Counted from the stretch's first letter, positions 42,232-51,923 are shown. The stretch is DNA of 64,000 bases from Flavobacterium sp. (GCF_039595935.1 NZ_JBCNKR010000004.1:1-64000), one strand, 5' to 3'. Made by a program: numbers and translations. Notes: a model not told the origin generated them from the letters alone.

Positions 42232-44208
42232 TTAATATTTCAATAATTCAAGTAACGATTCCTCGAAACGATCTTTCGCTAAAAACTGATCTTCAAGAGC
42301 TTTTGTGAAAGGAATTGGCGAATCTAAGCTTGCAACCCTTTTTACGGGAGCATCCAGATATTCAAAACAGTTTTCCATAATCAAAGCCGAAATATCGCTG
42401 GCAATTCCACCAAATAAAGTATCTTCCTGATAGATAATAGCTTTTCCTGTCTTTTTAACCGAAGCAAAAATAGTTTCCGTATCAAGAGGCTGTAAAGTTC
42501 TTAAATCGATTAAATCAGCTTCAATTTCCGGATGTTTGGCTAATGTTTCTAAAGCCCAGTGAACCGGAGCTCCAAAAGAGATAATCGTAACTGCATTTCC
42601 TTCTTTAATTAAAGAAGCTTTTCCAAATGGAATCGTGTAGTAATCTGTTGGAACTTCCTGATAAACACTTCTGTATAATTGTTTATGTTCAAAAAATAAT
42701 ACCGGATTCGGGTCGTTGATTGACGTATTCAATAAACCTTTTGCATCATACGGAAATGCCGGATAAACCACTTTTAAACCCGGAGTTTTGGTAAACCACG
42801 CTTCATTTGTCTGCGAATGGAACGGTCCTGCCTGAGTTCCGCCGCCACAAGGCATACGCACGACAACATCAGCTTTTTCGCCCCAGCGGTAATGCGATTT
42901 GGCTAATAAATTTACGATTGGGTTAAAACCTGTAGAAACGAAATCAGCAAACTGCATTTCTACAATTGCTTTATATCCATTTATAGATAGTCCCATTCCA
43001 GTAGAAACAACAGCACTTTCACAGATTGGCGTATTTCGTATTCTGCCTTTTCCAAAAGCGTCAACAAAACCATCAGTAATTTTAAAAGCGCCGCCATATT
43101 CTGCAATATCCTGCCCCATAATAACCAGGTTTCTATGACGCCACATAGATTGCTCTAAACTGTTGCGAATGGCATCAATAAATCGAATATTGGTTGTTTC
43201 AGAATTATGCGTATATTCATCATATTGAAATGGTTTATAAACATCATCTAATTCTCCGCTGTAAGTAGGTTCTATCTCTGGTTCGGCATTTGCCATTGCC
43301 CAGTTTTCATCAATTTCCTGCTTTATTTCACTTCGTAATTTTTCGTCAAGTTCATCGGTAAGAATACCAAGTTCATTTAGGTATTTTTTATAATTATTTA
43401 CAGGATCTTTGGCTTCCCATTCATCCATTAATTCCTGCGGAACATATTTTGTACCACTCGCCTCTTCATGACCACGCATTCTAAAAGTTTTAAATTCTAA
43501 TAAAACCGGATGCGGATCAGCAATCATTTCTTCTTTTAACTTCGACAGTTTATTGTAAATTTCAACAATATTATTTCCGTTAATAATCCAGCTTTCAATA
43601 CCGTAACCAATACCTTTATCAGCCAGGTTTTCGCATAAATATTGTTCATTAGTTGGTGTAGAAAGTCCGTAACCATTATTTTCGATGATAAACATTACAG
43701 GCAGTTTCCAAACAGCAGCAATATTAAGCGCTTCATGAAAATCACCTTCGCTTGTAGCACCTTCACCGGTAAAAACAGCTGTAATTTTTTTATTATCCTG
43801 AAGTTTATTAGCCAAAGCAATCCCGTCAGCAATTCCAAGCTGCGGACCTAAATGCGAAATCATTCCTATAATATTATATTCCTGAGTTCCGAAATGGAAA
43901 CTTCTGTCGCGACCTTTAGTAAAACCATTCGCTTTTCCCTGCCATTGCGAAAAAAGTCTGTTTAGCGGAATATTTCTTGTGGTAAATACACCAAGATTTC
44001 GGTGCATTGGCAGGATATATTCAGAATCGTCTAAAACAGAAGTCACTCCTACTGCTATGGCTTCCTGTCCTATTCCTGAAAACCATTTTGACACTTTCCC
44101 CTGACGGATTAGAATAAGCATTTTTTCTTCGATCAGACGGGGTTTTAAGATTTTCTTGTATAAATCTAATAAAGTTTCGTCGCTAAGGTTTTGTTTGTAA
44201 AAGATCAT
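42232..44208 (-). CDS. Branched-chain 2-oxoacid dehydrogenase E1, fused alpha and beta subunits
   Basis: 658 residues. The alpha half (about 1-310) has the ThDP motif GEGATSEGDFHEALNIAAVWKLPVMFIIENN. The beta half (about 340-658) has NTPICESAVVSTGMGLSINGYKAIVEMQFADF and TQAGPFHSQTNEAWF. In most bacteria these are two genes; the fusion is common in Bacteroidota. It decarboxylates the 2-oxo acids of Leu, Ile and Val to acyl-CoA, giving branched fatty-acid primers. No E2 or E3 gene is in the window. A -7 box reading TATATTTG (44228-44235, minus) lies upstream. Confidence 0.9.
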   Translation of the reverse strand: MIFYKQNLSDETLLDLYKKILKPRLIEEKMLILIRQGKVSKWFSGIGQEAIAVGVTSVLDDSEYILPMHRNLGVFTTRNIPLNRLFSQWQGKANGFTKGRDRSFHFGTQEYNIIGMISHLGPQLGIADGIALANKLQDNKKITAVFTGEGATSEGDFHEALNIAAVWKLPVMFIIENNGYGLSTPTNEQYLCENLADKGIGYGIESWIINGNNIVEIYNKLSKLKEEMIADPHPVLLEFKTFRMRGHEEASGTKYVPQELMDEWEAKDPVNNYKKYLNELGILTDELDEKLRSEIKQEIDENWAMANAEPEIEPTYSGELDDVYKPFQYDEYTHNSETTNIRFIDAIRNSLEQSMWRHRNLVIMGQDIAEYGGAFKITDGFVDAFGKGRIRNTPICESAVVSTGMGLSINGYKAIVEMQFADFVSTGFNPIVNLLAKSHYRWGEKADVVVRMPCGGGTQAGPFHSQTNEAWFTKTPGLKVVYPAFPYDAKGLLNTSINDPNPVLFFEHKQLYRSVYQEVPTDYYTIPFGKASLIKEGNAVTIISFGAPVHWALETLAKHPEIEADLIDLRTLQPLDTETIFASVKKTGKAIIYQEDTLFGGIASDISALIMENCFEYLDAPVKRVASLDSPIPFTKALEDQFLAKDRFEESLLELLKY

Positions 44209-44574
44209 TGAGCTAATTTTTTTAAGTCAAATATATAAAAATATAACAATTTTGCTATTATTTGTTAAATAATTAAAATTTCTGAGTTTGGTTATTACTT
44301 TTATAAAAATAGAAAAATAATTATAGATTCTATTTTAAAATTTTGCTGGCAAATATAAAAGTAAAAATTTATCTAAATCTAATTATTTGTATTATTTTAG
44401 CTACAAATAATAAAAACCTTTTTTTGAATATTTGAGAATTAATGTTTAGAAATTGTGTAAAAAATTACATTAACCTAAATTTTATAACACATTTCTAAAA
44501 TCAAATCTAAAATATTATCTACCTTTGTTATTGAAAGGTCTTGGTACCTTTTTTCTTAAATAAAAATGTAAAGT
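44209..44574. other. 366-nt gap between divergent genes
   Basis: Strongly A/T-rich, no supported gene. It holds the -7 box of the leftward dehydrogenase (44228-44235), the rightward -7 box TACCTTTG (44520-44527) and a 6-bp hairpin at 44534-44551 in the rightward leader. Confidence 0.6.
44520..44527 (+). promoter_or_regulatory. -7 box of the oxygenase-like gene
   Basis: TACCTTTG fits TAnnTTTG, 48 nt before the ATG at 44575. AAAGGT/ACCTTT (44534-44551) forms a small hairpin just after the expected start of transcription. Confidence 0.5.
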
Positions 44575-45525
44575 ATGCAAAACATTCCTAGTGTAGACTT
44601 ACGTGATTTCCTTTCGGACGACCCGAAACGTAAACAAAAATTTGTAAATGAAATCGGCAGTGCATTTGAAAACATTGGCTTCGTTGCCTTAAAAGGTCAT
44701 TTCTTAGATGACAAACTGGTAGACGAACTTTATGGTGAAATTAGAAAGTTTTTCGCCTTGCCAGTAGAAACTAAGCATAATTATGAAATTCCCGGAATTG
44801 GCGGACAAAGAGGTTATGTTTCTTTTGGAAAAGAACATGCTAAAGGCCGTAAAGAGGGAGATTTGAAAGAATTCTGGCATTTTGGCCAGTATGTTGACAA
44901 AGAATCAAAATGGGCAGCAGAATACCCTGATAACGTAGAAGTTAAAGAACTTCCTCGTTTTAATGAAGTGGGTAAAGAAGCGTACCAAATGCTTGAAAAA
45001 ACAGGAGTGTATGTTTTAAGAGCTTTAGCATTACACCTTGGCTTAGATGAATTTTATTTTGACAACTATGCCAAAGAAGGAAATTCAATTTTAAGACCAA
45101 TTCACTATCCTCCAATTACTTCTGAGCCAGAAAATGCCATTCGTGCAGCCGCTCACGGTGATATTAATTTAATTACCCTTTTAATGGGAGCGCAAGGAAA
45201 AGGACTTCAGGTTCAAAACCATGACGGAGAATGGATCGACGCTATTGCAGCTGATGATGAATTAGTAATTAATGTTGGAGATATGTTGTCAAGACATACT
45301 AACAATAAATTAAAATCTACAATTCATCAGGTTGTAAACCCTCCAAGAGAATTATGGGGAACTTCACGTTATTCAGTTCCGTTTTTTATGCACCCTGTAA
45401 GCGATATGCGTTTAGACTGCCTTGAAAACTGTATTGATGAAGAAAATCCTAAGAAATATGAAGATATTTCGGCAGGAGAATTTTTACATGAACGTTTAGT
45501 TGAATTAGGTTTAATCAAAAAATAA
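44575..45525 (+). CDS. Isopenicillin N synthase-like 2-oxoglutarate/Fe(II) oxygenase
   Basis: 316 residues. The DIOX_N start is PSVDLRDFL through FENIGFVALKGH. The iron triad is visible as HGD in AAAHGDINLITLL (about 187-189) and the distal His in STIHQVV. The R-x-S co-substrate motif follows in SRYSVPFF. Family members oxidise small molecules with 2-oxoglutarate; true isopenicillin N synthesis is not expected here. The substrate is unknown. Confidence 0.85.
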   Translation: MQNIPSVDLRDFLSDDPKRKQKFVNEIGSAFENIGFVALKGHFLDDKLVDELYGEIRKFFALPVETKHNYEIPGIGGQRGYVSFGKEHAKGRKEGDLKEFWHFGQYVDKESKWAAEYPDNVEVKELPRFNEVGKEAYQMLEKTGVYVLRALALHLGLDEFYFDNYAKEGNSILRPIHYPPITSEPENAIRAAAHGDINLITLLMGAQGKGLQVQNHDGEWIDAIAADDELVINVGDMLSRHTNNKLKSTIHQVVNPPRELWGTSRYSVPFFMHPVSDMRLDCLENCIDEENPKKYEDISAGEFLHERLVELGLIKK

Positions 45526-45546
45526 CCTTTTTTACTTCAATATTAT

Positions 45547-45588
45547 AAATTCCAAATTCCAAAACTATTTTTTTGGGATTTGGAATTT
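45547..45588. terminator. 18-bp hairpin terminator
   Basis: Arms 45547-45564 and 45571-45588 match at 17 of 18 positions, with a 6-nt loop and trailing T's. Confidence 0.7.
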
Positions 45589-45628
45589 AATTTTTATGTA
45601 TTTTTAAATATTGGAATTTAATAAAAAT

Positions 45629-45961
45629 ATGGACTTAAAAGATCAATTAAAAAATCTATTTCCGGATCATGTAGAATCAAATGAGCCTGAGGAAATTCAG
45701 GAGCAGGATCATGTTCTTTATGTACAAAAAGAACCAATGATCTGTAAATTTGAAAAGCGAAAAGGAAAACCTACAACCATTATTGAAGGTTATGAAGGCA
45801 GTGATGAAGACTTTAAAGTTTTGGCCAAAGAAATTAAAACAAAATTAAGTGTTGGCGGAACTTTTAAAGATGCTTCAATAATCATTCAGGGAGATTACCG
45901 AGATAAAATAATGGCTATTTTAAAAGATAAAGGATTTAAAACTAAAAGAGTTGGCGGGTAA
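45629..45961 (+). CDS. SUI1/eIF1-family translation initiation-like protein
   Basis: 110 residues. I chose ATG 45629 (MDLKDQLKNLFPDH); a longer frame begins with a TTG six codons upstream and is less likely. The SUI1 domain covers about residues 35-110, with YEGSDEDFKVLAKEIKTKLSVGGTFKD and IIQGDYRDKIMAILKDKGFKTKRVGG. The bacterial members (YciH) modulate start-site selection on the ribosome. The acidic, Glu-rich region at 12-30 is a linker. Confidence 0.88.
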   Translation: MDLKDQLKNLFPDHVESNEPEEIQEQDHVLYVQKEPMICKFEKRKGKPTTIIEGYEGSDEDFKVLAKEIKTKLSVGGTFKDASIIIQGDYRDKIMAILKDKGFKTKRVGG

Positions 45962-46194
45962 AGTGATTTTAGATTTCTGATTTTAGATTTTAGATTTCCA
46001 AACTGTTATGAATTTAACGCAAAGTGCGCTAAGAATATTTACTTTGAGTTTTTTATAAAATGTAAAGTTCGCAAAGCTTTGTTTGAATTTGAGTTGGAAT
46101 TTGGAATTTGGAATTTTAAAAAAAATCATAGTTAAACATCAGTAAAGGAAACCTTTAAACCTTAGCATCTCAGAACCTTAGAACCTCAAAAAAA

Positions 46195-47064
46195 ATGATA
46201 AAACAATCAGAATTAATACTTAATCCAGACGGAAGTGTATACCACTTAAACCTTCGTCCTGAACATATTGCACACGACATTATATTTGTTGGAGATCAAA
46301 ACAGAGTTGAAAAAATTACTCAGTTTTTTGATTCTATTGAATATTCGGCACAAAAAAGAGAATTTAAAACCCAAACCGGAATTTATAAAGGCAAAAGAAT
46401 TTCTGTTATGTCAACCGGAATTGGTCCTGATAATATTGATATTGTTTTAAATGAATTAGATGCGCTTGTGAACATCGATTTAAAAACACGTCAGCCAAAA
46501 GAAAATTTAACGTCTTTAAATATTATTAGAATTGGAACTTCTGGTTCTCTGCAGGAAAATATTCCGGTAGACAGCTTTGTAATGTCTAAATTCGGGCTTG
46601 GATTAGATAATATGCTTCGCTCCTATATTATTGACGATGTTTCAAACAAAGAGCTTGAAGACGCTTTTATTGCACACACTAATTGGGATGCCCGAAAAGG
46701 AAGGCCTTATGTAACAGCTTGTTCTGAAAAACTGGAAAAATTGATCGAATCTGATAAAATTTTCAAAGGAATAACCGCTACAGCTGGGGGTTTCTACGGA
46801 CCTCAGGGACGCGTTTTAAGATTGAATATTCAGGATGAAGAGCTAAACAATAAAATGGATAATTTCAGTTTTAATGATAGCAAAATCACGAATTTAGAAA
46901 TGGAAACGGCTGCAATTTATGGGCTTTCGGCACTTTTAGGCCACAATGCTTTATCATTAAATGCTATTATTGCCAACCGTGCTTCGGGAACTTTTAGTGA
47001 AGATCCGTACAAAGCTGTTGATGAACTTATTGCTTATACGTTGAATAAACTTGCTCTAAAATAA
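46195..47064 (+). CDS. Nucleoside phosphorylase (uridine phosphorylase-like)
   Basis: 289 residues, the PNP/UDP superfamily 1 size. Visible landmarks are MSTGIGPDNIDIVLNELDAL (phosphate and ribose loop), IRIGTSGSLQ and the C-terminal NLEMETAAIYGLSALLGH with the ribose-binding Glu. It splits a nucleoside to base and ribose-1-phosphate. The exact base is not certain. It starts a tight four-gene run with the DinB, VOC and DUF4265 genes. Confidence 0.85.
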   Translation: MIKQSELILNPDGSVYHLNLRPEHIAHDIIFVGDQNRVEKITQFFDSIEYSAQKREFKTQTGIYKGKRISVMSTGIGPDNIDIVLNELDALVNIDLKTRQPKENLTSLNIIRIGTSGSLQENIPVDSFVMSKFGLGLDNMLRSYIIDDVSNKELEDAFIAHTNWDARKGRPYVTACSEKLEKLIESDKIFKGITATAGGFYGPQGRVLRLNIQDEELNNKMDNFSFNDSKITNLEMETAAIYGLSALLGHNALSLNAIIANRASGTFSEDPYKAVDELIAYTLNKLALK

Positions 47065-47505
47065 ATGCAGGACGCTATTTTAAAATTTGAAAAATTACTT
47101 AACGAAAATTTGATTCATTTTTCGTCTATTAAAAGTGAAGTTTTTTCTGCTAAAGTATCTGAAAAATGGTCTAAAAAAGAAATATTAGGACATTTGGTAG
47201 ATTCAGCAATTCATAATCTGGTTCGTTTTACCGAAATAAATTATGTAGAAAAACCTTATCAGCACAGGCCGTATAATCAAATGGATTTAGTAAATTTAAA
47301 TCAATATCAGCAAATGGATATTGACGAGCTGATTCAGTTATGGTTTGTTGTTAATAAACAGATTGTCAGAATCATGAAGTCAGTTTATGATGAAGCTTTG
47401 GATTATAAAATTATACTAAGTGATCAGTCTGAAATAGATTTAAGGTTTCTTATGACAGATTATGTAGAACATTTAGAACATCATATTAATCAAATAAAAT
47501 CGTAA
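47065..47505 (+). CDS. DinB-fold protein
   Basis: 146 residues, starting at the base after the phosphorylase stop. Four-helix-bundle pattern with metal-ligand-type His: WSKKEILGHLVDSAIHNLVRF (helix 2) and DYVEHLEHHINQI (helix 4). DinB-fold enzymes are metal-dependent thiol transferases or unknowns. A role in detoxification is inferred. Confidence 0.8.
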   Translation: MQDAILKFEKLLNENLIHFSSIKSEVFSAKVSEKWSKKEILGHLVDSAIHNLVRFTEINYVEKPYQHRPYNQMDLVNLNQYQQMDIDELIQLWFVVNKQIVRIMKSVYDEALDYKIILSDQSEIDLRFLMTDYVEHLEHHINQIKS

Positions 47506-47508
47506 GTT

Positions 47509-47901
47509 ATGTTTTTAAGAGTAGCCAGACATACCAATGATTTAAAAAAAATCGAAGATTTTTACGTAGATATTCTGGGCTTTGAATTATTGGGGAATTT
47601 TCAGAATCACAATAATTATGACGGAATTTTTATTGGGAAATCAGGTCTGGACTGGCATTTTGAATTCACAAAATCAAATGTAGAGGCCAAACATTCATTT
47701 GATGAAGATGATGTAATTGTACTTTATCCAAAAACAATTTCAGATTACGATACTCTGATAAACAAACTTATACATAATAAAATTGAAACGATAACAGCTG
47801 CCAATCCTTTTTGGAATGAGAATGGAAAAATGATTCAGGATCCGGATGGTTATCGCATAGTAATATCACCATTAAAAGCTGTAATAAGCGAAATAGAATA
47901 A
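47509..47901 (+). CDS. VOC family protein (glyoxalase/bleomycin resistance fold)
   Basis: 130 residues. Paired beta-alpha-beta modules start with VARHTNDLKKIEDFYVDILGFELL and end with MIQDPDGYRIVIS, the typical VOC frame. The metal positions include His8 (VARH), but not all ligands can be named. Substrate unknown. Confidence 0.85.
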   Translation: MFLRVARHTNDLKKIEDFYVDILGFELLGNFQNHNNYDGIFIGKSGLDWHFEFTKSNVEAKHSFDEDDVIVLYPKTISDYDTLINKLIHNKIETITAANPFWNENGKMIQDPDGYRIVISPLKAVISEIE

Positions 47902-48374
47902 TGCAGGAAACACATAAAAAAATAGTTTTTAAATATTATAGCGATTATTTAGAAGAAACGGTTACAGAAACCATGTGGGCTGAAATTGTAGATTTAGAAA
48001 AAGGACTTTTTAAATTAGATAATATTCCTTTTTTTGGGCCTTTAATCGCTACAGACGATTTGTTTTATGCCGAATTTGATGAAAATGAAAAACGCCTTGT
48101 TTATAAGGAAACAATAGAAAATTCAGGAAATTCGATTGTTCAGGTTATCATATTAGAAAAAGGATATGATAAAGAAATTATCAGAGAAAAATTAAAAGCC
48201 ATAAACTGTTTATCAGAAGGGCTGAATGATAATTTTATTTCTGTGGAAGTTGTAAGAGACGTTGATTATTCGATAGTAAGAAGCGTTTTAAATGAATATG
48301 AATCTAATGAGATAATTGAATACGCTGAACCTTGCCTGTCAGACAAACACCGGGCAGATTTATTAAAAAACTAA
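47901..48374 (+). CDS. DUF4265 family protein
   Basis: 157 residues, with the ATG overlapping the preceding stop (TAATG). The layout is two small beta-rich modules: VTETMWAEIVDLEKGLFKLDNIPFFGPLIATDDLFYAEF is the DUF4265 core. No catalytic site. It is co-transcribed with the VOC and DinB genes; the run as a whole looks like a small housekeeping operon rather than a pathway. Confidence 0.7.
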   Translation: MQETHKKIVFKYYSDYLEETVTETMWAEIVDLEKGLFKLDNIPFFGPLIATDDLFYAEFDENEKRLVYKETIENSGNSIVQVIILEKGYDKEIIREKLKAINCLSEGLNDNFISVEVVRDVDYSIVRSVLNEYESNEIIEYAEPCLSDKHRADLLKN

Positions 48375-48426
48375 ACTGACAAACTTAAGAATACGCATAC
48401 CAAACTTAACTTAAACTTAGACTATA

Positions 48427-49278
48427 ATGAAAACGGTAAAAATTGCAGGTGTCCCGGAACACTTCAATTTGCCATGGCATTTATGCATTGAAAATGGCGA
48501 ATTTGAAGCAGAAAATATAGATTTACAATGGAAAAATATTCCCGAAGGTACCGGAAAAATGTGTCAGATGCTTCGCGACGGCGAAACTGATATGGCGGTA
48601 ATTTTAACGGAAGGAATTGTAAAAGATATTACAGCAGGAAATCCCAGCAAAATAGTTCAGATTTATGTGCAGTCGCCTTTGATTTGGGGAATTCACGTAG
48701 CCGCAAAATCAGATTTTGAAACTGTAAAAGACCTCGAAAATAAAAAAGCAGCTATTTCAAGAATAGGTTCAGGTTCGCAATTAATGGCTTATGTAAATGC
48801 AAATGAACAAGGCTGGAACAGCGAAAACCTGCAATTTGAAATTATTAATACTATTGATGGTGCTGTTGAAGCGCTTACAAATGGCACAGCTGATTATTTT
48901 ATGTGGGAACGTTTTATGACTAAACCTCTTGTAGATCAGGGTGTTTTTAGACGTGTTGGCGACTGTCCTACTCCATGGCCGTCATTTGTAATTGCTGTTC
49001 GTGACGAATTCCTTAAAAAGAACCCCAAAGTGGTCGAAAAAGTATTGGAAATCATCAATAAAACCACGTATGATTTTGCGCAAATTCCGGATATAGATAA
49101 AACGCTGGCTGATTTGTTCAATCAAAAGGCAGAAGATATTCAGGAATGGCTGAAATTAACACAATGGTCACAAAAACATTTAAGTGAAAAAGCATTTGTC
49201 AAAATTCAAAATCAATTATTTGATCTGGGAATTATTGATAAAAAAAGTACTTTTGTTGAAACGGTAAAAGCGCTGTAA
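48427..49278 (+). CDS. Orphan ABC-type substrate-binding protein (NMT1/ThiY-like), no signal peptide
   Basis: 283 residues. The fold is a periplasmic-binding-protein type II: VKIAGVPEHFNLPWHLCIENGEFEAENIDLQWKNIPEGTGKMCQML is the start of such proteins, and DMAVILTEGIVKDI the hinge region. Yet there is no signal peptide or lipobox, and no permease or ATPase gene nearby. So it may be a cytoplasmic ligand sensor or an enzyme of the NMT1 (pyrimidine synthesis) branch. I cannot decide. Confidence 0.75.
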   Translation: MKTVKIAGVPEHFNLPWHLCIENGEFEAENIDLQWKNIPEGTGKMCQMLRDGETDMAVILTEGIVKDITAGNPSKIVQIYVQSPLIWGIHVAAKSDFETVKDLENKKAAISRIGSGSQLMAYVNANEQGWNSENLQFEIINTIDGAVEALTNGTADYFMWERFMTKPLVDQGVFRRVGDCPTPWPSFVIAVRDEFLKKNPKVVEKVLEIINKTTYDFAQIPDIDKTLADLFNQKAEDIQEWLKLTQWSQKHLSEKAFVKIQNQLFDLGIIDKKSTFVETVKAL

Positions 49279-49297
49279 AAATTGCTTTTTGATTCTT

Positions 49298-50230
49298 ATG
49301 ATAAATTTTCCTAAAATTGACTTTCCGCAATTAAAATCCAAATTACAGGTAAAATCGCCTTGGGATAGGATTATTATTTCGCTGTTGAGTCTTTTGATAA
49401 CCATTCCGATATTTATCATACTGCATCAAAACCTAATCGATTTAGAATGGGCATTTAATCTCGACAGGGTTTTTATATTCATTTTTGTTTTTGCTGCGAT
49501 TTTCTTTCTGCTGATGCTTCTCCGCACCATAATTATTTTATGTGTGGCTGTTTATCTATTGATTTTATTTTACGGATCAGTTATTGGAAATTATGGTTTT
49601 AGTGAAATTTCAGAGGATTATAACTCGATGATTTATACCATGTCAGACAATCCATTTCCTCAGGATATAGTGGTTGCAAAACTGCTGCCGTTTCCAAACA
49701 AATCAAAAATTTTAAACGCAATCGAATACCAAAACCCCAAAGTGCGAAATTTTGCTATTATGGCCACCACAAAGCATTTTAAAGGTATTAAAGGATATTC
49801 AGATTACAGAACCATTATTCAGTGTTTTGCAGTTTTTAAAGAAATAAACAGTCGTTGGAATTATGTAAACGACCCTAAAGACGGAGATTACATTGCTACA
49901 GCCAGCGAATCGTTAGAATATTTTTCAGGCGACTGCGACGATCATTCTATTTTAATGGCGGCCGCAATTCGTTCTATTGGCGGAACACCAAGGCTTATTC
50001 ATACAAAAGGACATATTTATCCCGAAATATTAATTGGTTCAATGATTGATTTAGAGAAAGTTAACTATTTAATTAAAAACGTGCTTTTTACTAAAGAAAC
50101 CTATCGCAAACAACTGCACTATCATATTGATGAGCGCGGGCAGGTATGGATGAATCTGGATTATACGGCCACTTATCCCGGCGGGCCATTCATGTATGAA
50201 GAAATTCTGGGAGCGCTGACACTTAATTGA
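49298..50230 (+). CDS. Membrane-anchored transglutaminase-like protein
   Basis: 310 residues from ATG 49298 (a TTG three codons upstream is unlikely). Two or three membrane helices lie at about 28-98. The transglutaminase-like domain has the Cys in YFSGDCDDHSILMAAAIRSIGG, the His in TKGHIYPEILI and the Asp in WMNLDYTATYPGGPF, a complete Cys-His-Asp triad. These domains are usually peptidases or amidases. The catalytic part should lie in the periplasm or cytoplasm depending on topology, which is not settled by sequence. Confidence 0.8.
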   Translation: MINFPKIDFPQLKSKLQVKSPWDRIIISLLSLLITIPIFIILHQNLIDLEWAFNLDRVFIFIFVFAAIFFLLMLLRTIIILCVAVYLLILFYGSVIGNYGFSEISEDYNSMIYTMSDNPFPQDIVVAKLLPFPNKSKILNAIEYQNPKVRNFAIMATTKHFKGIKGYSDYRTIIQCFAVFKEINSRWNYVNDPKDGDYIATASESLEYFSGDCDDHSILMAAAIRSIGGTPRLIHTKGHIYPEILIGSMIDLEKVNYLIKNVLFTKETYRKQLHYHIDERGQVWMNLDYTATYPGGPFMYEEILGALTLN

Positions 50231-50357
50231 TTTCCTACATTGTTATTTTCTTAAATTATTAGTAATCAGATACGTTATTTTAACTTTCTGTGGCTATATT
50301 GTAAGAGTAATACTTTTTTTTTGTACCTTTTCCTATCTAATATTTAATCACATAACC

Positions 50358-50729
50358 ATGAAAAATTCTAAATTATTTATCTTCGGGCTTGCATTGGCAG
50401 CATTATTAATGGGTTCATGTTCTAAGGGTAGAAATAAATTGATAAACTCTTGGAAAATAACGGCAGTAGAACCCAAAGTTCCCATGTCGGACTCTCTAAA
50501 AACTGTGATTTTAACCGATGGAACTCTAACGTTTACAAAAGATGGTCACGTTACCGGATATTTGACGAGAGAAATAACAAATGGTACTTACGCATTAACA
50601 AAAGGTGGAAAAAGTTTAGTGATTAAAGATGAAGTAGGAACGCCTTACCCTTGCGAAAGTACGATTACAAATGATGAATTAATTCTTGATAGCAAAGAAG
50701 TAAAATTAACCCTCAAGAAAATAGAATAA
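50358..50729 (+). CDS. Lipocalin-like lipoprotein
   Basis: 123 residues. Lipobox LLMGSC with Cys21, then a small beta-barrel-like domain: INSWKITAVEPKVPM, GTLTFTKDGHVTG and ITNGTYALTKGGKSLVI. This fits the lipocalin-like (DUF4923/5004) lipoproteins of Bacteroidota, which may bind small ligands. A terminator at 50744-50772 follows directly. Confidence 0.75.
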   Translation: MKNSKLFIFGLALAALLMGSCSKGRNKLINSWKITAVEPKVPMSDSLKTVILTDGTLTFTKDGHVTGYLTREITNGTYALTKGGKSLVIKDEVGTPYPCESTITNDELILDSKEVKLTLKKIE

Positions 50730-50743
50730 TATAAAATAAATTT

Positions 50744-50772
50744 AAAGCCGTTTTTTAAAGTAAAACGGCTTT
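50744..50772 (+). terminator. Terminator of the lipoprotein gene
   Basis: AAAGCCGTTTT (50744-50754) and AAAACGGCTTT (50762-50772) pair over 11 bp, with T's to 50777. Confidence 0.85.
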
Positions 50773-50818
50773 TTTTTACTCTTACTAAATCAAATTTTGA
50801 ATTTTAATACCTTTAATT

Positions 50819-51874
50819 ATGAAATTAAAAAAGAGATTATCAGCAATTTTAGCTTTATCAGGTATTTTATTATGCATTGAAAAAGCAAATCCTTGTACAA
50901 GAATTGTTTATGAAGGTTTAAACGGAACTATTATCACAGCACGTTCGATGGACTGGCGAGGTGAAATTCCGGCTAATTTATGGCTTTTTCCCAGAGGAAT
51001 TGATCGTTTTGGAGAATCTGGGAGTAATTCAGTTAAATGGAAATCAAAATACGGAAGTGTTATCACGAGTTCCTGGGATATTGCTTCTTCTGACGGAATG
51101 AACGAAAAAGGGCTCGTTGGTAATCTTTTATGGCTGGTAGAATCTACTTATCCAAAATTTGTGAAAGACGGCCCGGTAAAAGGTCTCGCCGTTTCTTTAT
51201 GGCTGCAATATGTTTTAGATAATTACGCTACCGTTGCCGAAGCTGTAAGTGCACTTGAAAAAAAGGATTTTGTGGTAACTTCTTCACATATTCCGGGAAC
51301 GAATATTTTTGCCACCGTGCATTTGTCTTTATCAGATTCTACAGGCGACAATGCCATTTTTGAATATATAGACGGGAATTTGGTAATTCATCATGACAGA
51401 AAATATGTCGCGATGACCAACTCTCCTATTTTCGATCATCAGCTGGCTATTAATACCTATTGGGAAAGTATTCCGGGAACTATAATGCTGCCGGGAACAA
51501 ATCGCGCGGCCGACCGTTTTGTGAGAGCTTCGTATTATATTCATGCTATTCCGAAAACGGATAATATTAGAACTGCATTATCTAGCGTTTTTGGAGTAAT
51601 CAGAAATTGTTCTGTTCCACTTGGAATTTCTTCAGAAACAGAACCTAACATCTCTTCTACCCGATGGAGAACTGTTGCGGATCAAAAGAATTTAGTGTAT
51701 TATTTTGATAACGTACTGAATCCTAATGTAGTTTGGGTTGAATTCAATAAACTTGATTTTAGCGAAAAAGGAAAAATAAAAAAATTAAGCCTTTCAAATA
51801 ATGAAAATTATTCTGGCGAATCGTCTATGAATTTTAAACCTACAGCATCATTTGTATTTGCCGGTTTAGATTAA
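50819..51874 (+). CDS. Linear amide C-N hydrolase (choloylglycine hydrolase family), exported
   Basis: 351 residues. A signal peptide (1-24) precedes Cys26 (NPCTRIV), which would become the N-terminal nucleophile after cleavage. Arg42 and Asp45 (ARSMDW) stand 16 and 19 residues later, exactly as in bile salt hydrolases and penicillin V acylases. Family members cut amide bonds, including conjugated bile salts, penicillin V and quorum-sensing acyl-homoserine lactones. Periplasmic location is expected. The true substrate is unknown; in a free-living flavobacterium lactone or lipid amides are more likely than bile salts. Confidence 0.88.
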   Translation: MKLKKRLSAILALSGILLCIEKANPCTRIVYEGLNGTIITARSMDWRGEIPANLWLFPRGIDRFGESGSNSVKWKSKYGSVITSSWDIASSDGMNEKGLVGNLLWLVESTYPKFVKDGPVKGLAVSLWLQYVLDNYATVAEAVSALEKKDFVVTSSHIPGTNIFATVHLSLSDSTGDNAIFEYIDGNLVIHHDRKYVAMTNSPIFDHQLAINTYWESIPGTIMLPGTNRAADRFVRASYYIHAIPKTDNIRTALSSVFGVIRNCSVPLGISSETEPNISSTRWRTVADQKNLVYYFDNVLNPNVVWVEFNKLDFSEKGKIKKLSLSNNENYSGESSMNFKPTASFVFAGLD

Positions 51875-51887
51875 ATCTTAAAATATT

Positions 51888-51919
51888 AAACCCTCTAAAA
51901 GATTATATTTAGAGGGTTT
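51888..51919. terminator. Bidirectional terminator
   Basis: AAACCCTCTAAA (51888-51899) and its complement (51908-51919) pair over 12 bp, with an 8-nt loop, between convergent genes. Confidence 0.85.
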
Positions 51920-51923
51920 TGTA

